NCBI GenBank assembly: GCA_017629215.1
Contig: JAGBXP010000011.1
Coordinates: 1-53,367 of the forward strand
Reading direction: 5' to 3'
Length of the DNA stretch: 53,367 nt
Source: a bacterium
GTDB taxonomy: Bacteria; Cyanobacteriota; Vampirovibrionia; Gastranaerophilales; Gastranaerophilaceae
Position 1 is the stretch's first letter, and each line of letters begins with the position of its first letter. The notes under the pieces were generated by a model that did no database searches, was not told where the DNA came from, and worked only from the letters and a program-made list of their open reading frames with translations. Shown one piece after another: positions 32,732 to 40,682 of the stretch. The translations under genes and the position numbers were made by a program.

Positions 32732-34435
32732 TTAACCTCCTAATGCCATTAATGTATCTAAACAAGAATTACAAGTTGTAAAAACTTTTGCTGCTGCTGA
32801 ATAAGCAGTTTGATATTTTACAAGATCAACTAATTCTTCATTTATATCTACGCTATTGTTACTTAAAATTTTATTATGGATAGAATCAACAACAGATGTT
32901 TGTGTTTCAACTAAAGTATCCATGTTACTACCTGAGGCAGCGACTTTGCCTAATAGTCCTGTATAAAAATCTTCTACAGACATATTTCCTAGTTCAGCAA
33001 CTTTTGCATTTCTAGTGCCAAGCATTAAAACTACATTTTGAGCATTTCCTATAGCATTTTCATTAAATGTTGGTGGCGGATCTAAATTGTTAGGATTGTC
33101 AAAATGCGCACAAGCTATGTTCCAAATACCTTTATCAGTTAACAAGTTTGAATTTACAGAGATATTTGCAGCTGTAATCTTTTCTAATTCATATACAGGA
33201 TCGCCAGTTACAGGGTCAATTACTTGTTGATTAGTATTTGGGTCAAGCTTTGGAACAAGATTACCAAATATATAATTATCAGGATTTGTTTTCATTAACT
33301 TAGTTGTATCATTAGGGTTGATACAATAAGCATCTTCATCAGTGTTCAATTTATTAAATAAGTTTGCAATAGTTACTGCAACTGAATTTAACGCATCCAT
33401 AGCTTTGCCTGGATTCATGCCGTCAATATCAGTATCAGTTGAATGTAACAAACCACCTAAAGAGCCACCTCTTATAATAGAATTTGCATCTGCAACAATA
33501 GGAGTTATTGTTCCGTCATTAGAACGTGAAACAATACTAATTACAGCAGCTTCACGAGGCTTTCCTTCTGCTGTAACCCACTCATCAGGATAAGAAATTG
33601 GAGGGTTTTGAGATTGGCAAAACTCTTTAGCTGTTTGAATACTTAATTCTCCAACAACTTCTGCTCCTTTTACAATTTCTTGTCCACCTATATATAATGT
33701 TACAGAGCCATTTTGTGGGTTTTCTTCAATATTGATATCAACTGATTGTGCAATATCATTTAAAATCATATCTCTTTGGTCAAGCAAATTATTTGCTTGT
33801 AATGTACCAGTTTGAGTAATTTGAAGAGCTTTATTTACTTCTGCAAGCTCTTCTAGCTTATCGTTGAAAACGGAATAAGCATTATAAATCTTAGAAGTTT
33901 CTAATAATTCACGACTTTCACCATCACCTAAAGCTTTACTTGTTAATTCTTTAAGTTGCGCACTTTTAGAATTTAAATTTGCAGTCAATGTCTTAGCAGA
34001 TTCTATAAAATTTACTCTAGCTGTTGAGCTTGCAGGATATTCATTAAGATTATTTATTGCTTTATAAAAATTCTCTAATGCTGCTGTTATACCAGTTCCT
34101 TCTAAATCATTAAACACATCAGCTAAGTCTCCTAAACCTTCTAGCTCAGCTTCATAACCTTTTAATACTGAAAGTTGGTCTCTATAATAATTATTTAGAT
34201 ATGAGTTATTATAACGCATAATATTTGCAATCATAACTCCACCATTTGCACGTACTTGAGCTTCTGTGCTATCACCAATTGCTCCTGCAATATTACGAGT
34301 CGCTAAGTTTACTTTTTGTTTTGAATAACCTTCAGTATTCATATTAGCGACGTTATGTGAAACAACACTTATTGCAGATTCATTTACTGTTAAAGCGTTT
34401 GATGAAATATTTAGTGCGTTAAATAAGCTAACCAT
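32732..34435 (-). CDS. flgK: hook-filament junction protein FlgK
   Basis: A 567-residue HAP1 protein. The rod/hook N-terminal motif is S-S-N-A-L-T-V-N-E-S-A-I-S-V-V-S-H-N-V-A-N-M-N (split here by the family's A-N-x-N-T-x-G-Y pattern), and the C-terminus has L-V-K-Y-Q-T-A-Y-S-A-A-A-K-V. Slightly long for the family. A C-N-S-C pair near the end is unusual for an axial protein. Confidence 0.95.
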   Translation of the reverse strand: MVSLFNALNISSNALTVNESAISVVSHNVANMNTEGYSKQKVNLATRNIAGAIGDSTEAQVRANGGVMIANIMRYNNSYLNNYYRDQLSVLKGYEAELEGLGDLADVFNDLEGTGITAALENFYKAINNLNEYPASSTARVNFIESAKTLTANLNSKSAQLKELTSKALGDGESRELLETSKIYNAYSVFNDKLEELAEVNKALQITQTGTLQANNLLDQRDMILNDIAQSVDINIEENPQNGSVTLYIGGQEIVKGAEVVGELSIQTAKEFCQSQNPPISYPDEWVTAEGKPREAAVISIVSRSNDGTITPIVADANSIIRGGSLGGLLHSTDTDIDGMNPGKAMDALNSVAVTIANLFNKLNTDEDAYCINPNDTTKLMKTNPDNYIFGNLVPKLDPNTNQQVIDPVTGDPVYELEKITAANISVNSNLLTDKGIWNIACAHFDNPNNLDPPPTFNENAIGNAQNVVLMLGTRNAKVAELGNMSVEDFYTGLLGKVAASGSNMDTLVETQTSVVDSIHNKILSNNSVDINEELVDLVKYQTAYSAAAKVFTTCNSCLDTLMALGG

Positions 34436-34492
34436 TATTACCTCATTGTACTCGTTTTAGTTCCGTCTTTTAAAAAAGTGAATATAACCTTT

Positions 34493-34993
34493 TTAAATTT
34501 CTTCATTAATTGTCCACATGTCTAAATCACGTGTTTCTGTTGTTTTGCCTGCTCCATTATAGATACATCCCTGAGGAGCAAATACATTTATAATCGTTTC
34601 CAACATCTTGTCGGTAATTACAATGCCATGTTTTATTAATTCCACATTCTGATTATTCAGTAACATTAATTCCTCAGAAATTTTACAAATCTTTACTTTT
34701 CTTAATAAAAGAGCTTCTTTCTGCTCTGGTAAATTTGCCTCTGCAAACTCGATAAAATCTGACATTGAGCCATCTTTACCAAGCATATCAATAGAGATGT
34801 TTTTACGAAGGTTATTCAGCTTAACAATTGCATCGTTTTGCGCCAAAATTTTGTTATCAATTACTCCAAGATCATCAGATTTTGCTTTTTTTAACAAATC
34901 TCTTTTTTCTTCGAATAGCTCTTTTAATTTTGAATAAGCTTCGATTTCTTTATCTAATATTAATATTAAATTTTTTAATTGTTCTTTGTACAT
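34493..34993 (-). CDS. flgN: flagellar export chaperone FlgN
   Basis: A 166-residue, mostly helical, coiled-coil protein (L-K-N-L-I-L-I-L-D-K-E-I-E-A-Y-S-K-L start). FlgN holds FlgK and FlgL unfolded before export. The call combines the helix pattern and the position directly before flgK-flgL; sequence conservation in this family is low. Confidence 0.82.
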   Translation of the reverse strand: MYKEQLKNLILILDKEIEAYSKLKELFEEKRDLLKKAKSDDLGVIDNKILAQNDAIVKLNNLRKNISIDMLGKDGSMSDFIEFAEANLPEQKEALLLRKVKICKISEELMLLNNQNVELIKHGIVITDKMLETIINVFAPQGCIYNGAGKTTETRDLDMWTINEEI

Positions 34994-35048
34994 ATTTTCC
35001 TTTAAATATTCTTGATCATTTGATTACTTAATCGCACGATCACTTTAT

Positions 35049-35663
35049 CTAGAACAGATACTTAATAAATCTGTTGAATATGCCTTCATTTTGGTTTCTA
35101 GAAATTGCGCCTCTACCAGATAGTGCGAATTGTAGATTAGAAACATTATAAGAGCTGATTTCGCCATTAACATTAAGCCAACGAGGATCAACAACACCTG
35201 TTACAATAAAATCCATTCTTTCATTACCATTAACTATAGTTTTCTTCCCTTGAACAGAAAGATTTCCGTTTGGTAATTGTTGTACAACTTGACAAGCAAT
35301 TTTATCGCCAAGTTTTAATGCTCTAGAGCCAACAGCTGAGTTTGAAACTTCATTTGAGCCACCAAAACCATCAGAACCTTTAAGAGAAATTCCAAACCAT
35401 TTATTAATAAATGTAGTAAAAGTATCAACTGTAGTAGAAGATTTTGCAGATGAAAAAGACAAATTATCATTTAAAGATATATTTTCATCCATTTTAATAG
35501 ATATCAAATCTCCTATTTGACGAGCTTGAACACCACCAAATAGTGAGCGAGGAACTCCTTGGTAATGTTGAGTTGCGCCCAAAGTGAATAATGATTCTGC
35601 TTGTACTGCTGGTACTGCCATAAATGTCATTAGTACTAATATTGATACTATTAATTTTTTCAT
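35049..35663 (-). CDS. flgH: flagellar L-ring protein FlgH
   Basis: A 204-residue outer-membrane ring protein with a signal peptide (residues 1-22, ending V-Q-A-E). The conserved core L-G-D-K-I-A-C-Q-V-V-Q-Q-L-P-N-G-N-L and the G-V-V-D-P-R-W-L-N segment are clear. FlgH is normally a lipoprotein with a Cys after the signal; here none is present, so the anchor must differ. It implies an outer membrane. Confidence 0.92.
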   Translation of the reverse strand: MKKLIVSILVLMTFMAVPAVQAESLFTLGATQHYQGVPRSLFGGVQARQIGDLISIKMDENISLNDNLSFSSAKSSTTVDTFTTFINKWFGISLKGSDGFGGSNEVSNSAVGSRALKLGDKIACQVVQQLPNGNLSVQGKKTIVNGNERMDFIVTGVVDPRWLNVNGEISSYNVSNLQFALSGRGAISRNQNEGIFNRFIKYLF

Positions 35664-35688
35664 AACTTTTTCCCCAAGTTTTATCTAA

Positions 35689-35976
35689 TTAGCAAAGATA
35701 TTCTGCTATTACACTTCTTCCATACATAAGTCCATATTTAATATCATCATCAGAAATATTAAATTCGCCAATAAATTCAGCATGTTTTCTGATATCAGTT
35801 ACATCTACTCTTTCAAGCAAACCTTTTGGTGCAGATTTAGTGCCATCGCTAGTTCTATCAATAATAGACTCTTGAGCTTCTTCAACAGGTTTGTTTAATA
35901 TATTAGCTCCTGTTCTTAAAGCGTTTACAGCTGAAAATCTTTGTACATTATTATTTTGTCCTACTGATGATAACAT
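35689..35976 (-). CDS. uncharacterised 95-residue protein in the flg operon (FlgM-like position)
   Basis: A 95-residue soluble protein. The N-terminal half is polar and likely disordered; the C-terminal 40 residues are helical (D-V-T-D-I-R-K-H-A-E-F, then D-D-D-I-K-Y-G-L-M-Y-G-R-S-V-I-A-E-Y). Size, disorder plus C-terminal helices, and the flagellar operon recall the anti-sigma-28 factor FlgM, but I see no convincing FlgM motif. It is flanked by flgH and flgJ. Confidence 0.6.
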   Translation of the reverse strand: MLSSVGQNNNVQRFSAVNALRTGANILNKPVEEAQESIIDRTSDGTKSAPKGLLERVDVTDIRKHAEFIGEFNISDDDIKYGLMYGRSVIAEYLC

Positions 35977-36002
35977 TTTATATTCCCTTTTTTAGCATTT
36001 AA

Positions 36003-36353
36003 TTACTTAGCGTATTTTTCCATTTGTTTATAAATTTGACTTGCCATTCCGATACTTGAACGAGGGTTCGTTGCTATATCATGACCTATTTGTTGATAAA
36101 TTATTGATTTAAAAGTATCTTCATATTGAGTTTTTTCTCCAAATATTCCACCTTCTCTATCAACAGTTTTATCCATTTCTGAAAGCATTTTAGTTACAAA
36201 AATTGCTTCAAATTCTTGTGCAGCTTTCATTAACTGAGCTTTTGAATCACCTGATTCTTTTATTCGGTTGTAAAGCACTTGATCCGAGTTAACAACTTGA
36301 GCATTTTTTAAATCATGTTTTATTAAATCTAATGTAGGTGTTGAAAAATCCAT
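36003..36353 (-). CDS. flgJ: rod-binding protein FlgJ (N-terminal domain only)
   Basis: A 116-residue protein matching the rod-capping domain of FlgJ: A-A-Q-E-F-E-A-I-F-V-T-K-M-L near residue 45 and D-T-F-K-S-I-I-Y-Q-Q-I-G near 78. The muramidase domain found in Salmonella FlgJ is absent; a separate transglycosylase gene at the head of the operon (39886) can supply that activity. Confidence 0.88.
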   Translation of the reverse strand: MDFSTPTLDLIKHDLKNAQVVNSDQVLYNRIKESGDSKAQLMKAAQEFEAIFVTKMLSEMDKTVDREGGIFGEKTQYEDTFKSIIYQQIGHDIATNPRSSIGMASQIYKQMEKYAK

Positions 36354-36365
36354 AACTAACCTTCC

Positions 36366-37466
36366 TTAAATAATTATTAACTCTGCTTGTAAGCTACCTG
36401 ATTTTTTCAATGCTTGAAGTATTGAAATTAAATCAACAGGAGCAACTCCAATTGAATTTAACGCTCTAATTAAATCATTTAAGTTGCTGTTTGCAGGCAT
36501 TTCGACCAAACTGCCTGGAGCTTTATTAATTGTTATATCTGCATTCTCAAATCCAACAGTTGCACCTTCTGCAAAACTATTTGGTTGAGAAACTTCATTT
36601 GTAGTAGAAACTGTAACTGTGATATTTCCATGAGCAACAGCTGCAGGAAGTAATTTAACATCAGCACCTATTACAACAGTTCCAGTTCTTTCATTTACAA
36701 CGACCTTCGCTTTTTCCAATGTTGGTGCTACTTCAAGGTTTTCAAGAAGTGAAATAAAAGTAATTCTATCATTTATAAATCTTTGTGGAATTTCTACTCT
36801 AACAGAGCTTCCGTCAATAGCTTGTGCAGGAGCTAATGCAGATACCGTATGAGCAATTCTTGAAACAAGAGTGTAATCTGATTTATCTAAACAAAGAGTT
36901 ATTGAGTTTTCATCACCAATTTCTGTATAGATATCACGTTCAATTATCGCACCACCAGGAATTCTTCCAGAAGTTGTAATTGCTGTTCTAGCAGAAGATC
37001 CACCTGCAATTTTATTAATACCACCAACTGAAAGTGGACCTTGGGCAACTGCAACAGCTTCGCCATTTGGTGCTTTTAATATGGTTTGAACTAATACTCC
37101 ACCTTCTAAGCTTTTTGCGTCAGCTATTGCTGATACAGTTACGTCGATTTTATCGCCATTTTTTGAAAATGGTGGAACTGTGGCTGTTACAATAACTGCT
37201 GCTGAAGCACCTTTTTGAATATAGTTTTCTTGCTCGATTACTGTACCTAAGTTTCTTAATAACATTTTGTTAGTAATTTGAGTTGAACGAGAGTTATCAC
37301 CAGTACCAGGTAAGCCAACAACAATCCCATATCCAACTAATTGGTTTTCACGAACACCTTTGATATGAGTAAGGTCCATAATTCTAACTTTTGCTTCAAT
37401 AGCACTAGCAGGAATCATTCCTGATACCATTATTAATGTTAATATTGTTGCTAAAATTCTTTTCAT
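36366..37466 (-). CDS. flgI: flagellar P-ring protein FlgI
   Basis: A 366-residue periplasmic ring protein with a signal peptide (about residues 1-22, A-S-A-I-E-A). Family signatures are V-R-E-N-Q-L-V-G-Y-G-I-V-V-G-L-P-G-T-G-D (about 38-57) and N-E-R-T-G-T-V-V-I-G near 260, and the C-terminal N-S-I-G-V-A-P-V-D-L-I-S-I-L-Q segment. Full length. FlgA is its chaperone, encoded just upstream. Confidence 0.97.
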   Translation of the reverse strand: MKRILATILTLIMVSGMIPASAIEAKVRIMDLTHIKGVRENQLVGYGIVVGLPGTGDNSRSTQITNKMLLRNLGTVIEQENYIQKGASAAVIVTATVPPFSKNGDKIDVTVSAIADAKSLEGGVLVQTILKAPNGEAVAVAQGPLSVGGINKIAGGSSARTAITTSGRIPGGAIIERDIYTEIGDENSITLCLDKSDYTLVSRIAHTVSALAPAQAIDGSSVRVEIPQRFINDRITFISLLENLEVAPTLEKAKVVVNERTGTVVIGADVKLLPAAVAHGNITVTVSTTNEVSQPNSFAEGATVGFENADITINKAPGSLVEMPANSNLNDLIRALNSIGVAPVDLISILQALKKSGSLQAELIII

Positions 37467-37484
37467 ATACTTACCCTTTATCTT

Positions 37485-38189
37485 TTAGATATTTACCAGT
37501 ACTCTGTTTTCCCCAATTACTTTTCCTGTATAAACCTTTTTATAATTTCTATTTTCGACATTGATATAATCACCTGTCATTCCGTCAGCAAGTGCTGTTC
37601 CATCAATTGTTACCATTACAGCTCCGTTTGATACAAAAAATATTCTAACTTCACCGTTTCTTGCAACATCAGGTTTCATTTTTACAAATCTTTTATCAAT
37701 AATTTCACCTTTTTGAAACGCTTTCTTTGCTGACATTTCTTTTGATAACATTTTTTCAGATAATACATAATCTATTTTTTGTGAAACATCTATTCTTTTC
37801 ACAAGAGTAGCTTCTCTTGTAATTGCCTGTTCTCTGTTTATGAAGTCTGCTGCAACCAAGACTTCTTTATAAACTGTTGTTTGCGCTGGTAGATTTAATG
37901 TTTTTACATAAGCGTTATTAACATAAACATCAACCCTTTTGATATCTCTTGGAATAATCTTATCTGCGCCTTGAACTATTTTGTATGTAACCTTCCCGTC
38001 TGGTAGCTGAAGTTCTGCAAATGGAGTTGCAGTAATTTTTACTTCAATTTCTGCATTTGTATTCTTTTTATAGATGTTTTCAAGTTGAGTTGCAATTTGA
38101 CTTTTAATTTCAGCAGAGCTAACAGTCTGAGCTTGAACACTCATCCCTGTCATCATCATTATTAATGCTGTAATTAAAAATCTTTTCAA
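37485..38189 (-). CDS. flgA: flagellar P-ring chaperone FlgA
   Basis: A 234-residue periplasmic protein with a signal peptide (residues 1-20, S-V-Q-A-Q). It has an SAF-domain C-terminal half with R-N-G-E-V-R-I-F-F-V and I-N-V-E-N, as in FlgA, which helps FlgI polymerise. Directly before flgI, 18 bases apart. Confidence 0.9.
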   Translation of the reverse strand: MKRFLITALIMMMTGMSVQAQTVSSAEIKSQIATQLENIYKKNTNAEIEVKITATPFAELQLPDGKVTYKIVQGADKIIPRDIKRVDVYVNNAYVKTLNLPAQTTVYKEVLVAADFINREQAITREATLVKRIDVSQKIDYVLSEKMLSKEMSAKKAFQKGEIIDKRFVKMKPDVARNGEVRIFFVSNGAVMVTIDGTALADGMTGDYINVENRNYKKVYTGKVIGENRVLVNI

Positions 38190-38200
38190 CTTAATTTCCC

Positions 38201-38986
38201 CTATGACATGTTATTAGTTAATTGAAGAATATTGCTTGAAGAATTAATCAATTTTGAGTTTGATTCGAACGCACGTTCTGCTTTGATTAGACCTACAAGT
38301 TCATCAACAATTTGAACGTTTGAGCCTTCTAGCATACCTTGTTGGATTAAGCCTAAACCATTTTGTCCTGGTGTATCTTGAACTGGGTTACCTGATGCTT
38401 GAGTTTCTTTATACAAGTTATGACCGATTGATAACAAACCTGATGGGTTTTGGAATTTTACCAGCTGTAAAGAACCAACTATTGATTGTTGAGTTTGACC
38501 TGGTAAAGTTACAGAAATGTTACCATCTTGAGTGATTGTAATTTCTGTTGCATCACGAGGAATTGATACAGAAGGTTGAATTAATAAACCATCATTTGTA
38601 CAAAGCTGACCTAATGAGTCAACTTGAAGGCAACCATCACGAGTATAAGCAAGAGAGCCGTCCTCTTTCATTACTTGTAAGAAACCTTGACCTTCGATTT
38701 CGATATCAAGCTGACGACCAGTTGAAATTGCAACACCTTGAGTGAATACACGAGTTGTTGCAGCAGTCTTAACCCCAAGACCTATTTCAAGACCAACTGG
38801 TTGATAAGTGCCTTGGTTCATCAAAGCACCAGGAGTTCTTGTTGCTTGTGAAAGTAAATCTTGAAATTCAATTCTTGATTTTTTAAACGCAGTTGTATTT
38901 ACGTTTGCTACGTTGTTTGCAATAACATCAAGGTAATTTTGTTGTGCAATCATACCTGTTGCTGCTGTTGTTAGTGCTCTTAACAT
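38201..38986 (-). CDS. flgG: distal rod protein FlgG
   Basis: A 261-residue axial protein. N-terminal rod motif: A-A-T-G-M-I-A-Q-Q-N-Y-L-D-V-I-A-N-N-V-A; the A-N-V-N-T-T-A-F-K-K block follows. C-terminus: L-V-G-L-I-K-A-E-R-A-F-E-S-N-S-K. Typical length. It is followed in the operon by flgA and preceded by the related flgF. Confidence 0.96.
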   Translation of the reverse strand: MLRALTTAATGMIAQQNYLDVIANNVANVNTTAFKKSRIEFQDLLSQATRTPGALMNQGTYQPVGLEIGLGVKTAATTRVFTQGVAISTGRQLDIEIEGQGFLQVMKEDGSLAYTRDGCLQVDSLGQLCTNDGLLIQPSVSIPRDATEITITQDGNISVTLPGQTQQSIVGSLQLVKFQNPSGLLSIGHNLYKETQASGNPVQDTPGQNGLGLIQQGMLEGSNVQIVDELVGLIKAERAFESNSKLINSSSNILQLTNNMS

Positions 38987-38998
38987 TTTATTCTCCTT

Positions 38999-39069
38999 TC
39001 GTGATTCGTAACTCGTGATTTGTGATTAGATTTTTCGGTTCACTATTCACGGTTCACTATTCACGGTTT
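38999..39069. repeat. short tandem repeat between flgF and flgG
   Basis: Two exact copies of CGGTTCACTATTCA (39036-39049, 39050-39063) and a start of a third, preceded by degenerate CGTGATT units (39000-39027). Non-coding. Confidence 0.7.
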
Positions 39070-39889
39070 ATTGTCCTATTCTACCTACTGATACTGCTGT
39101 TCTTAGTAGGTCGCTATTTGTGCTTACAACCTTTGTAAGCGATTCGTAATTCCTAGATGTTTGAATTGTATTAATCATCTCTTTAATTACGCTTGAGTTT
39201 GAAAGTTCAAGCATTCCTTGTTGTACTGTGAACTTCTCAGCTTTTAACTCAGGATTATTTTCTTTATCCATAGGAATAAATCTACAATCTCCTATTTCAA
39301 ATAAATCTTCTTTGTCTGAAAAATCATAAATACCTATTGTTTGCATTGGAATTTTTTGAGTATAAGAATTCATTTCGATATTACCACTTTCACCAATAAC
39401 GATTTCCATTCTATCTCTCATTAATTCTGGATCCCAGTCTTCTGGAATCATTCTAATTCTTTTATTGTTAATATCAAGAACATATTCTCCTTGTTTTGTT
39501 ACCAAATAATCATCATTATTAACAATAAACGAACCATTTCTTGTATATGATTCTTTGCCATTTACATCACGAATTTTGAAAAAACCATCTCCTTCAATTG
39601 CTAAATCAAATTTATTCCCTGTTTTTTCTAAAGGTCCTTGTGAAAAGTCATGAACGTACTGATAAGCTTCAGAACCCATACTTACTGTACCTAAATATCT
39701 ACTTGTGTCGTTTCTCAAAATTGAACCTTCTTGAGAATATACTGCAGATTGCATAACATCCTTAAAACGTAACTCGCCCTTTTTAAAACCAACAGTATTC
39801 ACGTTAGCTAAATTGTTAGCTATTCTATCATTCATATCCATAAGAGCAACCATACCCTTAGCAGCTGATTCTAATCCTCTAACTATCAT
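39068..39889 (-). CDS. flgF: proximal rod protein FlgF
   Basis: A 273-residue rod protein of the FlgF/FlgG family: A-A-K-G-M-V-A-L-M-D-M-N-D-R-I-A-N-N-L-A at the start, with V-G-F-K-K-G-E next, G-D-G-F-F-K-I in the middle and E-M-I-N-T-I-Q-T-S-R-N-Y-E near the C-terminus. FlgF is preferred over a second FlgG by gene order and sequence divergence. Overlaps the transglycosylase gene by 4 bases. Confidence 0.9.
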   Translation of the reverse strand: MIVRGLESAAKGMVALMDMNDRIANNLANVNTVGFKKGELRFKDVMQSAVYSQEGSILRNDTSRYLGTVSMGSEAYQYVHDFSQGPLEKTGNKFDLAIEGDGFFKIRDVNGKESYTRNGSFIVNNDDYLVTKQGEYVLDINNKRIRMIPEDWDPELMRDRMEIVIGESGNIEMNSYTQKIPMQTIGIYDFSDKEDLFEIGDCRFIPMDKENNPELKAEKFTVQQGMLELSNSSVIKEMINTIQTSRNYESLTKVVSTNSDLLRTAVSVGRIGQ

Positions 39890-40437
39890 GCGTTCGCTCC
39901 TTTATATGTTTCATACTTACTTAACACTTTTTTGACATAATTTTGAGTCTCTGCATAAGGTGGTATTCCACCATATTTTTTAACAGCATTTGGTCCTGCA
40001 TTATATGCAGCTAAAGCCAAAGACTTATCATTTCCAAACCTATCCATCAGACCTTTTAGGTATTTTGTGCCACCTTGAATGTTCTGTTCTACATCATACG
40101 CATTTGTAACGCCTAAACCTTGTGCAGTGGCAGGCATTAATTGCATCAATCCCATAGCTCCACAATGAGATGTTGCATTTGGATTGAATCCTGATTCTTG
40201 GTTAATAACAGCTTTTACAAAATCTTCATCAAGTCCATTTTTATCAGCATATTTTGTAATTAAATTATCGATTTCATTTCTAGTTGTTGATGTTGGATTT
40301 TTTTTATTTTGGATGGAGGACTCAAGAATTTTTTGGAAATCAGCATCTGGCTTTTGAGCAAACGAAGCTAATGATTGAATTTGAGTTTCAATCGTGTTAA
40401 TACGCTGTAATGCTATATCTAAGCTCGAAAGCTGCAC
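39886..40437 (-). CDS. lytic transglycosylase (SLT family) of the flagellar operon
   Basis: A 183-residue protein. Residues about 65-175 form an SLT domain: the catalytic Glu is in N-Q-E-S-G-F-N-P-N-A (about 91), followed by G-A-M-G-L-M-Q-L-M-P-A-T-A and A-L-A-A-Y-N-A-G-P. It cuts peptidoglycan and probably opens the wall for the rod, complementing the FlgJ that lacks a muramidase domain. No signal peptide; a flagellar export route is possible. First gene of the operon. Confidence 0.9.
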   Translation of the reverse strand: MQLSSLDIALQRINTIETQIQSLASFAQKPDADFQKILESSIQNKKNPTSTTRNEIDNLITKYADKNGLDEDFVKAVINQESGFNPNATSHCGAMGLMQLMPATAQGLGVTNAYDVEQNIQGGTKYLKGLMDRFGNDKSLALAAYNAGPNAVKKYGGIPPYAETQNYVKKVLSKYETYKGANA

Positions 40438-40585
40438 CTTTCGTTCTCCTCTGTCTTATTTTACTTACCTACCAAGTCTGATAGAATGAGAAGTTATACT
40501 TCCCCCCACCATAGTCTACAATAGTAGTTTAGTATATATAGTGTAGATGGACATCAACCAGAGGATTGAAATTTTATAAGGCATA

Positions 40586-40601
40586 TAGACCAGATGGTCT
40601 A
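40586..40601. promoter_or_regulatory. operator-like palindrome upstream of the flg operon
   Basis: TAGACCA-GA-TGGTCTA, a 7-base perfect inverted repeat, about 150 bases before the transglycosylase start and after the SLH-gene terminator. A possible TTGATG-N17-TACTAA promoter lies about 30 bases nearer the gene. Confidence 0.45.
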
Positions 40602-40624
40602 GATGTTTTATTTTACAAATAAAA

Positions 40625-40657
40625 ATAAGCCCCGCAAAAACTACTGCCAGGGCTTAT
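40625..40657 (-). terminator. terminator of the SLH-protein gene
   Basis: Minus strand: ATAAGCCC ... GGGCTTAT followed by TTTTATTTG, about 25 bases after the stop codon. Confidence 0.8.
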
Positions 40658-40682
40658 CTTTTTACTGTAAACGATTTAAAAA

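Noticed and set aside
39000..39069. Tandem repeats in the flgF-flgG gap as a promoter
   Set aside because: No -10/-35 hexamers are evident, and the genes around form one operon; it looks like a simple-sequence insertion.
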